A DNA stretch of 64,000 nt from Rhytidiadelphus loreus (lineage: Eukaryota > Streptophyta > Bryopsida > Hypnales > Hylocomiaceae). Below the pieces are notes generated by a model. That model made no database searches, had not been told where the DNA came from, and was given only the letters and a program-made list of their open reading frames with translations. A program made the translations under genes and the position numbers. Of the stretch, positions 11,990 through 22,700 are shown one piece after another. Location: positions 25,338,760 through 25,402,759 of the forward strand of contig OX344762.1 of NCBI GenBank assembly GCA_947034895.1, in the 5' to 3' direction. Positions within the stretch are counted from its first letter, which is position 1. Each line of letters starts with the position of its first letter.

Positions 11990-12607
11990 ATTGTGTGACG
12001 TATTGTCTCGGGGGTGCACTACAAAGGAAGTTCATGGATAAGGAGCAACCAAATTTTGGCCCCCCTATATTATATCATAATATTTTATTTTTTTTCTAAA
12101 AAAAAAATATGAATAGATTTTCCTACTTTGAAAGTTTATGTTCTGAATTATTGGTATTTTTTTATATTATAATAATTAGTTACAAATTTTTGAAGAAAAA
12201 AGATACACTGTAAAGCTAAAAATAACTTTCACACCCCTATATTATATAAGAAAAAAAAATGAAAAATGAAAAAAAAACTCTATAAAATAGCTTTCTATTG
12301 AAAGTTTATGTTGGCTAAATATTGATACAATAGTCATCTTCATGTGATCTCTATAAATATTTTAGTTGAAAAACATGCCATTTTAGTTCATTTTTCAATC
12401 CTTTCTAGACAATATATCACATGTTATTTAGGATTGAACTTTTTGGCAATAGAAACCTATAGATATTATTAAACAAAACTCAAAATTGTAGGTTGAAATT
12501 ATAGTTTATTAGAAGTAATCAAGAAAAGTAGAAATGGATTTTTAGGGTTTGGTCGCTCTTCACCCATGAGCTTCCTTTGTAGTTCACCCCTGGGTGTATT
12601 GTGTGAC
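11990..12607. mobile_element. Mutator-like MITE, 598 bp with 10-bp target-site duplication
   Basis: Two ends are inverted copies over about 45 bp: ggggtgcactacaaaggaag... at 12010-12053 and its reverse complement ...cttcctttgtagttcacccc at 12548-12591. The element (12000-12597) is flanked by a perfect direct repeat, attgtgtgac, at 11990-11999 and 12598-12607. The interior is AT-rich and non-coding. Long inverted termini with a 9-10 bp duplication are the hallmark of Mutator-type transposons (known), so this is a non-autonomous derivative; terminal bases beyond the TIR match only loosely. Confidence 0.8.
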
Positions 12608-13828
12608 TTTGGTAAACTATTGTACTCTAATAGGACAATCAATGTATCGATAGTCTATTTTCCAGCACTGTTAACATCATTCAAATGTTAGTAAGATGTG
12701 AGTAAAAGCAACACTTTTTTGGTCCTACTACTATAACTTCCTAGCAGCTAGGACAACTTTATGCCTAGTGATTAATTAAAGTACAAAAAATAGTTAGGCA
12801 ATCCAAAAAATTATATATTATAGTTCACCATTTTTTAAATATAGATAAAAAAAATTTAGGCATTCATTCAAATTATTCTTACAATTTTTGGATGGTTGTT
12901 GCTACTTTCATTTAAAGTGGCCAAATTTATCTAAACCCTTGTCTTGACCTTTAAATCCTAAATCTCTACCTTATCTATCAGGTTTTTGTTAACCCCTAAA
13001 ATTCCTTGACTATAGTATCACCAAATACAAAGTTGTGAAAAAAAATTCAAAAATTTTCACTTTGTAAATTGCAAGATACTAGCATTTGAAGTGACAAAAA
13101 TTCTTTTTTTTGGCCCTACAAAAACCTAGGCAGTTGCACTTTACAAAGTTACATTTGTGTGAAAAAATGTCCAAAATGGTTGTAATTCTTTGGATTCATT
13201 CTTCAAGGCAAATTGGGTACATGCTTGAAAATTTACAAATCGTTTAGAATTGTACAACATATAGGAAAAAATAAAAAAATAGAAAAAAATAGAGAATGAT
13301 TTAATTGTTAACAATTGTTAAAATGTTAACAATTTATTTATGGAATTGAAAAATTCCAATCTCAATGGTTTTAATGTTGAAATAAGCAATCTACACCTAA
13401 TATTTTTATTCCTTTCCAAAAATATTGAAAATTGAATTAAATAAAGGACTTCAAAGTTTATTTTAGAGTAGATAATCCATGCCCACAAACTAAAACTCCT
13501 CATAACTTTCATCTCATTTATCAAAATGGAATGATTTAAAGCTTTCCACAGATATATAATCCTTGAAAACCAATTTCAAATTAGGTACACACAATAATTA
13601 AAAAGGTGCCTAAAAGTCATTTATTTTGATGTGCCCAGATTGCTTAACTGAGAAAAAAAACTACATATCATACAATAACTTCTTAACCTTGTAGTCAAAA
13701 GTTATGAAGCCTTAAAGAAACCTTGTCTACATGTGTGAAAATTTCAAAGAAAACAAATAAAAACTCCATTTGTAGTAAGCTACCCTAAATTGCTATATAG
13801 CCGAAAAACAGAATTTGGTCCTTTAGGG
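12608..13828. other. AT-rich spacer, no gene
   Basis: AT-rich non-coding sequence with scattered phrases shared with the dispersed repeat family (for example 'gttaacccctaaaattcc' near 12988). No supported coding or RNA feature. Confidence 0.5.
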
Positions 13829-14765
13829 TTAACCCCTAAAAGACCATTGTCCCCTTAGGGGACAAAATGGATTTCGGGCAGGTTCCTATGATTCCAATTT
13901 TTAGTGAAGCTTTCTTAAACTTTCTCATAAGATAGGAAATCTTATTAGCTTCATGAGAATATAAATTTTATTTCAATTGGTGTTCGGAAGCAAAATTTAT
14001 GGCAATCCATCTTAAACATAATTTTCACGTCATTGGGCAAAAAAAAAAATCTACAAAAGTTTGAAATTAATTTTTAAATTTTTTTTCTTCTTAAAGATAA
14101 TATTTTTTTCTACATGTGAAGCTTTGATTCATTCCATTTGGATTAGTAATGTGAAAGTTATGAACAATCTTGTTTTTTGGGCAATTTGAGCATCTTCTTG
14201 AAAAAATAACTTATAGGATTTAATTTTGAATGCAATTTTCACAATTTTCAGAAAAAATTGTTTGACAGGGTTAAGTATTTTAGCTAGAACAATCTCACCA
14301 TTGAGGTTATTGTCTTTCAATCTCATCTTAGAGCTATTAACGATTTAGTTTTTCTTTCAATCTTGAACCTACTTCTACTTAACAATTTTTTAAAGAATGA
14401 AAATCAAGCATGGTTTTCTTGAATTTTTTTTTCTAGACTTTCAACTCAATTCTTCAACACAATTTTTTTTAAATTCAAGGTCCATGGTGCAAAAAATATT
14501 CACAAATGGCAATCAAAGTCATCTGAAATTGTAGGCTAGTGTTAAAAAAAACTTTCTTTTTTCAACTTTGAATGTTAATATCTTCCAATCTGTACGGTCA
14601 AACCCCATGAAAATTTTACCACATAATCCTTGACTAGTAAAGTATAAGATCCTACGGTTATATTCTAAAATTTATTTATTTATTTGGATGAATGCAAAAG
14701 AAATGATAGTTTTGAGTAGTTTTTGATAGAAGAATGGCCCTTAGGCTAGTCCTTTAGGGGTTAAG
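13829..14765 (+). mobile_element. Dispersed repeat family copy, ~940 bp, short inverted ends
   Basis: Best full-length copy of a family present at least six times in the window. It begins ttaacccctaaaagacc and ends cctttaggggttaag, which are inverted copies of each other over ~13 bp. Interior landmarks in fixed order: gacaaaatggatttcgggca; ttgattcattccatttggat; ttagagctattaacgattta; tacggtcaaa. No ORF of note. It behaves like a non-autonomous DNA transposon, but no target duplication could be defined. Confidence 0.6.
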
Positions 14766-17700
14766 TATCAGGGTTTAATGCATGTGAGAGATATTTTATT
14801 AGTGATGGATTGTGCTTTAGAATAGTCAAAATGTTGGGGCAAAAAATGTTGCAATATATGTTAAGTTATTACAAAGAAGAGATGCAAAATTATGTGGAGA
14901 CAATTGAATTTCTATGAATTAGGCAATCTTTCAAATATATTTATTTATTTTCTGGTAAACTAGGTAAATTATTTTTCAAAAATTTAGGCACCTTTTTAAT
15001 TATTTATTTTTCACTAAGATGATAGGAAGCTATAGTATTTAAGTGGTCAAATGACCAAAAAATATTCATGAGATTAATAGCAAACTCAATGAAGGTAAAT
15101 TTAACCCAAATGATTTTGTAGTTTTTTGATGCACAAGAAATATTTTCCAAATTTCCAAAGTTGTGAACATTAGGTATCCTATACATAACAATGGATTCAC
15201 CTTAACCCTTGGAGTCTGAAGTGTTTCCTTGAGGAAACTTAATTGAAGGTTTGGTCTAATTTTTATGATCTCAATTTTTGACCCAATTTTTTGAAACATT
15301 TTTTGGAAGATAGAAAAATACATAAGGATTTTAGGAGTATAATTTCTATCTCTATCAATGCCTAAAAGCAAAAATTAAGCTATCTTAAGCCCCCAAAGCA
15401 ACTTGTCAAGCAAGAAAAAAGCAATGTGAAAATAAAACTATATTTTTTTATTTTTTTTCATAGATTATATTTTTGTTTACATAGAAAGATTTGATTCATT
15501 CCATTTGGATTAGTGATGTGAAAATTATATAGCTTCTTCTTTTGCAAGCAATCATTATATCTTCTTCAGAAAATGATGTATTGAATTCATTTTAACTTGA
15601 TTTTCATAATTAAGAAAAAATTCCACAAGGTTCAATTTGCTTTCTAGAACAATCTCATTGTTGGAATTAGTCAATTTGAATTCCATCTTAGAGCTATTAA
15701 TGATTTTGATTTTGATTCTATCTTGTACCTACTTTTACTTAACAATTTAAATGAAAATGCTTTCTTTCTTTGACTTGTTTTTTACAAGCTCTAAACTCAA
15801 TTAAGCAACATAAAAAACTAAAAATGCAAAATTTGGAATGCAAATTTTTTAAGATTAGAAGATTCAAAGTCTTATAATCTAATCAAGCAAGGTGTAAAAA
15901 ACCATGTTTTCTTCACTTTAAACGCAAATATCTTGCAATGAAAACGGTCAAAGTTTTTAAAGCTTCTTCCATATAATTTTATACTAATCTAATTCAAAAC
16001 CTTGTTATTGCTGGCTACCAAATTGTAAAAATGTTTTTTCCAAGTTGCAAAAAGTACTTTTGTGATAATTGGAAGTACATCAGATTTGTCCAAAAAATGG
16101 AAAGTACTTTGTGGAAGAAAAACAAATGATTAACTTCAAGTAATTTACTAATATATTGATAGATTATTTTCTATGTGAGGGATTCTTATTAATAGATAGG
16201 ACATAGTTGTACTTACTAGTGGAATTTAGGAGTTCATGTGGCATTCACTTTTATAGTGAAAAGTGGATAGGAAAGAATTCAAAATGTTTTGATTGATCCT
16301 CTGATGCTAAAAGCAACATGTATGTGGACTCTAGAAGGGCTAACGATCGAATCTCTAGAATTATGTGTATTTTTGAAAAATTGTACAAAATACATAAAAT
16401 GTATAATTCTAGTACTATTAAATTTTGCCAAAAGTGTACCCAATGTAGTTGACTTGTATATAATGTTAGTAGCTATTGCCATTAATCCCTAAGTACTCTA
16501 AAGTCCAAAATTTGGATGATGAAAAAAGTGTTTCTTACAAACGACTTCTCATGATTCATCTAAAGTAATATTTGAGTGTTTAATCTCCAAGGTCCAAGTG
16601 GTCATTGAATGACCAATTGAAATTTGGATAGGTTCCTATAGTATCATTTTTTAATGGATTTTTTTAATTTTTTGACATAAGATGTAAACATGTTCTCCCC
16701 ATGTGAGAATGTTAATTTTTTTCCAATCAAGTGTCTAGATCAAAAGTTATGTTGCTAAATTTTTTTTGGATAGTTCAAGTAGTTAGGAAATCTTTTGCTA
16801 AACAGCCTAAACTCCACATCTACCTCTGAAATTTGGTTGATATGTACCTAATACAACATAACTATAAAAGAAATCCACATGTAATACAAAAGTCTCATTC
16901 TAGGAATACAAGTCTATTGACCTTGTCATGTAGGTCAGAAAGAATTTTTTCTTCTAACTTCAAATGCTATAATATTTCAATTCGCATTATCAAAGTTTTT
17001 GAAATTTTGTCCACATATTCCCATGGTAGTCTAATACAAATTTGTATTGTTAAACTTCAAAATACACTTTTTTTTCATTTGTTTCTCATTGACCTAAAAT
17101 GTAGGAATTTTTGACAAATTATGCTAGAAATGTGCTTTGGTTCTCTAGGGATTAAAAGGCAACCTTTCTTTATCACCTATTTGATGAAGTTCCACTAAGT
17201 AATTATCTATATGAGAATCTAAGCAAAAATGTCCAACACCCTACGCTAGAGTCAAAGTTGTTAAAAAATAATTCAATATCAATGGCATCTAATGAAGTTT
17301 TTAGAAATTATAATGTGGCATAATTGAATAGTATAAAAAATATTAATAAAATTAATCTTAACCCTCAAAAAACCCACAAAGCCAAGGTCATGAGTACAAG
17401 TAAAACCACAAATATTGGTAAAGCCCTAGGTACTCCTAAAGGTCACGGAATATTTTCAACCATGCTAAAGGCAATGAAATATTCCGAACCTCATAAAATG
17501 AACTTCCAAGAAATTCAGAATTGAGCTAACCAAAAGAAATTCAACTCAAAAAAGTGATTTTATATAGGGCCTAATGAATCTAATCCCAACGTATAGTATG
17601 TATTTCTGAAAAGGACTTAGGGATTAAAGGATTAAAGCATTTTCTCCAAAGATATGTTTATTCAGCTATTGTTAGTAGTATCTTCAAAATTGATTTCTAT

Positions 17701-17990
17701 TCCTTCAAGATTCTCCTTTGCAAAAATTTGAGACCAAAGACAATGATGGAGCTAAGTCAAATACTTCCCAACCGCTACTTCTGGCTACTATGCCAATTTG
17801 CTATCAGTAGTAAATTGGTTAAATTTTCATATTTTCTTATTGGCAAGTGAAAGAAGATTCCAACACACCAAAGAACGTGACATTTGGATATTGTATGCAA
17901 AAGTTATGAAGAGTCAAAGTTTTAAAGGATTTTTTTGTACATGTTCTAAAATCGTTTCTTCAAAGCACTTACATACTGATTTTGGAAATT
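14766..17990 (+). repeat. Cluster of degenerate copies of the same repeat family
   Basis: Two further partial copies are recognisable in the same orientation: about 15240-16110 (ttgattcattccatttggat at ~15490, ttagagctattaatgatttt at ~15690) and about 16570-17160 (gataggttcctatagtatca..., ending near gttctctagggattaaaagg). Between and after them is AT-rich sequence without genes. Confidence 0.55.
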
Positions 17991-17999
17991 TTGGAGATG

Positions 18000-20410
18000 T
18001 ACACAGAGTGAGGGTGGTGGGTTTTAAGCAGGGTGCGATTTAGGTGTACCCACCTTAATTACAAATATCAAGGGCGGTACATTTCCTGTAGCTCCGTTTG
18101 TGTTGCATTTCCTGTCTGGGCACCGACTTACCAGCCATTGCAGCACTCCAACGACCAAGAATTCTCTTTTCTTTGCTGGCTCCGATCGATGAACATTGGT
18201 GGACTTTGGGCCTCGAACAAATGAACTGATTTTTGATTCACGAATCCACCTCAATTTTATATTATGAAGAGGTTGGAGTTCGACTTTTTCTCTTTTCAGG
18301 TTGCCCATGTAGGTGAAGGTGCCGATTTCGAGAGAATCATCTTCACAGATTCCATCAGGAACAGTGCAGTTGTGATGCTTTCCAATTGTTTAAGTTGATT
18401 GTGGCGATACCGCGGTAATCTGCACATATAAATCCTCGATATTCCTCCCTCCGATGCAGATCAAGCCTATGCCAGACGCGTCAGTAAAATGCTCTTCGTA
18501 ATGCTGATGTAGGATTAGCCGGCCTATTGACTTCGAGTGCCCCACTTGACGGTACGGTCGCGGACATGAAAGTCTTCTGATTTGCATTTGTTGCGGAGGA
18601 AAAACGGGTGAAGGGAGACGTGGTCGATGCAATCTGTTGAGTCATCATGCTAGCTTGTGGACCTATGAATCAACTACTTCATGACTTTCTAGTATATTAA
18701 TTCCGTCTGCTCTTGATTCGCTCGGGTCGCTCCCAAGTTGTCAATTGAATGGAAACGCCGTTGAAATCGATGTCGTCGTTGAAACTCGGAGACCCATACC
18801 CAGGCTACACACAGTGTTGGAGCCTACTCCTCTGCCAAACCCCTTCGTTTCGATCGAGTTGACAAGGACCACCAGTGAGACTTCTGAGTTGGAGTGTCCG
18901 AACGTCTTGGCGTTTTCGCATCTTGACTCTTGGAATTGTTGTCGAAGTTCAACGGTCAAGCTTGACGAGACCCAGAATCGGGAGATGATTCTCGTCACTT
19001 GACGAAAGCAAGCTCATATCTAGCGCATCTGTGACGAACCTCCGAATGTTGCAAGGCCAGCATAAATGGTCTGATCAGTCTTCAGTAGGAAGTCATCTTC
19101 TAAGTCGTGAGGCATAATTGAGTGTAGCACTATCGTCGACGACACAGTTTCGGTAACATACTTCTTTCCTGTTCAGCTAGCTCTGTTAAGATTTACCAAC
19201 ATTAGCGACCTTGCGCCATTCAAGGAGATTGAACAGCTAGAAAAAAGAACCTGCCGTATGTTCGTCTGGTATTGGCTATTTGGCTTGGAATCCTGCCCCG
19301 TTGTAATGAGGTTCAATTCATAGCATTTATTCGGGAGCTCACTCTGCAATCTGGTTGCAAGTTCGGTTGATGGGTATGTTTAAGGCGGTCAGTGATATTC
19401 AACGCCCTTCGTAATCCACCAATTGGGACGATTAGTATCCCTGATTTTAGGGCGCAACTTTGAAATTGACCTTCAATGCCGCTGAAACTCCAACCCAGCG
19501 CTGAACAGAGCCGAGCATCGACCCAAGTTCAATGCTTGTTGCACCCTGTCTAATTAGATATCCTTCGGATTTCAGGCAAATCCTTCGTCAACATCTCACT
19601 CACAGTGTCAGCACCAACCCCAACAGACTGTCTAGGCGGGCTAGCTCTTAGGCCGTTGGTCTTTTCAATTTCAATTCAGCTTTGGTACGATTTGTGAAGG
19701 GGATGCCGTCTCAGAGTATGCCCACAGCATGAGCGACAATGTGCAAAACAGCTAGGGTAGACGTATTGGCAGTAACTTAAGTTTCTTCCGCGATTAAATA
19801 GTTGTTGCCTCTTACACAGGCTCCATTTGGGAGATCCGTCTGTCTCTTTAGGTTCAACTAAGAGTGAGCTTGAATTTGGTTCGAGACGAAGACTTAGCTA
19901 ACGACCCCAACAAGCAGCGAAAACTCCAGAAGAATTCTTCATGGTCAATTAGAAGTTGCATAGGGTTTGAAGGGAGGTTAATATCGAGCTCGCCAAGTTG
20001 TTCTCCATGTATATTGTCCAGCACGGGGAGCAATCTGACTCACAGCGAAAAGTCATGGTCCCCAGAGTGAAGATATGGACTCGGTTGTCGCCCATGTATA
20101 TATTCCGTGCGTTCCGCGATACTTATGTGAGAGGGTGTGTGACCTTCGGCAACAGCTCAAGAGTCAATGCAATTGCGCATGGCACCGCTTTACAAATCTC
20201 GTGTAATGAGAATTCCTTCAGCCGCTCAAGTTCACAGTGCGTCCGTGACAACGTCACCTCAGCTCAGGAGCTTCTGCAGTTGTCCGCCAAGTTCAGTCGC
20301 GAAGTATCACAGCAAGAATCGGTTCAATCAGGGCGTAAACATATAACAGCTTTTACCACCGGCACAAATGGTACGATCCTACCTACTGTCTCTCGCATGT
20401 TATGAATTGG
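18000..20410 (-). pseudogene. Decayed leucine-rich-repeat gene
   Basis: Composition shifts from AT-rich spacer to gene-like. On the minus strand, LRR-like fragments appear in shifting frames broken by stops: RLNLADNCRSS with a nearby ELR-RCH-RTVNLSG (about 20220-20310), NIYMGDNR and TIYMENNLASSILTSLQTL (about 19960-20110), and ELARLDSLLGLVLTL (about 19610-19660). The spacing of hydrophobic residues and Asn fits plant extracellular LRRs. No kinase motif was found towards 18000. The frame changes and stops mean it cannot encode a full protein. The identification is by eye and moderate; an unrelated low-similarity sequence is possible. Confidence 0.4.
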
Positions 20411-20840
20411 AAAACCAGCAGCTTGCATTCATATAAAGCACCTTTGCATAATGATTGTTTCACACCACCCTATTCTGTTCAGTAGACTCTTATTGTGCTA
20501 CAATTAGAATCTATATGTGCAATGTCTTAAATTACACAGAACTAAGGGAAACTCATCATCTTAGTTAGGAGAGAAGGAAACTAGCAGATGATGTCAAATG
20601 TTGAATTCTCTGCCTCACATTTGAATTCAACCATAGAAAATTAAATTAAATTGAAATCTAGAATAAATTTTTTGATATGAATTCCAACCACAATTTTCAT
20701 TTGAAAATACTTTGAGAAGGTTCTAAGATGATTTTAGAAAAAAAAATTCCAATGCAATTATAAAAGAATTTCACAAATAGATTGATTCTTGATCTAATAA
20801 GAGTATTAGTAGAAGGTCGACAACATTTGGGCACATTCCA
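20411..20840. other. AT-rich gap between the LRR relic and the next ORF
   Basis: AT-rich, no gene. It could be an intron if the following ORF is the last exon of a longer gene: the frame stays open upstream of its first ATG back to about 20840, where several AG acceptor candidates lie. Confidence 0.35.
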
Positions 20841-20959
20841 AGCACTCACATGTTCTAGGAACAGACTGCTCTGGTTCTCCCTCTTTAGCTATTGATACCT
20901 CACTCAAGTGCATCAATTGTTTCGAATTGTGCGATCCTGATGAATCATGTGGTACAGGA

Positions 20960-21628
20960 ATGACATTGGCCGATCTACAAGGCTACGCCAGCCCCAGTCC
21001 CAGTCCTGGTCGCAGCCCTCTCCGTGTGAGCGACCGCGTCTCAAAATTGAAATTGACGGACATACAGAGCCACTCCAGTCCGCTTCGCAAGATAGGTGCC
21101 TTGGTATCACCATTGAATGATCTCCAAGGCCACTCCAGCCCTCTCCGCGCTCGTCCAAGCTTTGACACAGTGCCAGAGAGCGAGCAATACACCGACCCGC
21201 GACTCTCCAACGGTAGTCAATTGAAGATGCAAGGCATGTTCCAAACCTCTGCGCTTCACCCCACAGAGTTCCTCCAATCCTCATCGCGGCGAGTGACGTC
21301 TCACGACCCCTCTCATCAACTCGGCCCTCCGTCGCAAACCAACGGCTTTGCCATCAAGAGAACCGCCAGTGAGCGGCTGCGGTCACTCTCTCGATATGCG
21401 TCTACGGGCTCTGTTCCAAACAAGCCATTGAGTCCCCTCCCACGCGCTTCCTCCCGACGGCCTGAACGGTTTGCAAGCATGCCATCCTCCACCAGAATGA
21501 CCTCATCAAGAAGGGCGGTTGCTCCATTAGACGACTTTATTCGGCCACGTTTAGGAAAATCGGCAAACAAACCAAATCCTTACAGAGAGTATGACACGAG
21601 GCTTCCATCGACACCTCTTTCAGTGTAA
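20960..21628 (+). CDS. Unrecognised Ser/Pro/Arg-rich protein or last exon, 222 codons from the first ATG
   Basis: Open frame with the first ATG at 20960 and TAA at 21626-21628; the frame is also open upstream to ~20840, with Cys-containing sequence (CINCFELCDPDESC), so this may be a terminal exon. The N-terminal part has three copies of a short motif: DLQGYASPSPSPGRSPLR, DIQSHSSPLR, DLQGHSSPLR. The rest is disordered-looking, rich in Ser, Pro and Arg (TASERLRSLSRYAS). No domain is recognised; basic Ser/Pro-rich tails of this kind occur in cytoskeleton- or nucleus-associated proteins, which is only a suggestion. GC content is clearly higher than its flanks, which supports real coding. Confidence 0.55.
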   Translation: MTLADLQGYASPSPSPGRSPLRVSDRVSKLKLTDIQSHSSPLRKIGALVSPLNDLQGHSSPLRARPSFDTVPESEQYTDPRLSNGSQLKMQGMFQTSALHPTEFLQSSSRRVTSHDPSHQLGPPSQTNGFAIKRTASERLRSLSRYASTGSVPNKPLSPLPRASSRRPERFASMPSSTRMTSSRRAVAPLDDFIRPRLGKSANKPNPYREYDTRLPSTPLSV

Positions 21629-22288
21629 ACGTGACAACAAGTACACCTTCTCCTTCTACAGATCACCATAGCTAAAGGAGTGACAACGAAGCTGTTCCAA
21701 TGAGCATTCAAAGCCAACCATCTAGTAGGAACCCTAAATGTGAATTATCTAAGTCTTGTCACTAACATAGAATGTCAACAAAGACATTTTAGGAATAGTT
21801 AGTTGCATCTATGAATATTTGTGAAGTGTTTCACCTTTGTACCAAGCTACATTGTCAAAGTAATATACAATGCATTGTCATTTGCAACTCTTCATCATCC
21901 ATACTTGGACTTTTTAGGACAAAGTTTACACCATACAATTGAAAGGATATGCTATGATTACTATTATAAATTCATTATGCATTTTTTTAAGTGCGGCTAT
22001 CTTACATATAAAATTTAAATGTTCAATTTTTCCAGCTCCCACTTTTCTTTACAAATTTTTCATGTCCGTCAATTTGGACGAACAAGCTGTCGATGGACGA
22101 TGGGTAATGGGTTGTCTAAACTGTCCGAAAATTATTATTATTTTTTGACGGATTGAAGAACTTGTCAATTGACTTGGATGTTTTGTCGGTTTGACGGACG
22201 TCTAGACATGACATGACATTAAAAATCTTGATCCACATCTATATTTATTGTACTATAAAAACATTATGTAAATTCTTAGAAGCAAAAT
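21629..22288. other. Spacer, no gene
   Basis: AT-rich sequence after the Ser/Pro-rich ORF. A short stretch rich in 'gacgg/gtccg' words (22060-22205) stands out, but no RNA or ORF could be defined. Confidence 0.4.
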
Positions 22289-22550
22289 GGACAACTAACT
22301 TATATTGATGTGACACTTTTGTACTTTCAAAAAGGACTTTATGTGTCACTAACTCTTCAAACAATAGTTCATTTTTGGGTTGAAAAGTTGTAATGACTCA
22401 ACTTAACTTAAGTTGCACTGGACAACTAACTCATGCTTATGTGACACTTTTGTGCTTCCCAAAAAGACTTAATGTGTCAGTGACTCTTCAAACAATAGTT
22501 CATCTTTGGATTAAAAAGCTGTAATGGCTCAACTTAACTTAAGTTGCACT
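22289..22550. repeat. 131-bp direct tandem duplication upstream of the AP2 gene
   Basis: Two adjacent copies, 22289-22419 and 22420-22550, each starting ggacaactaact and ending acttaacttaagttgcact, with about 90% identity by eye. They end 150 bases before the AP2 start codon, so they lie in its proximal promoter. Confidence 0.85.
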
Positions 22551-22700
22551 AATCGGGCCGGCATACATATTACAATCACACTTTTCTTATTTCATTTTCT
22601 TATTTCCTTTTTTTATTTTATTGTCTATGTTTTTATTTTATTGTCTATGTTTTGTTTTTCAATTCCTCTAGGTGCAAAATTTTAGCTAGGAACCACTATA

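Noticed and set aside
13829..14765. Telomere-like repeats suggested by TTTAGGGG and CCCCTAAA at the ends of the repeat family
   Set aside because: Only single copies occur at each end, in inverted orientation, so they are element termini and not interstitial telomere arrays.
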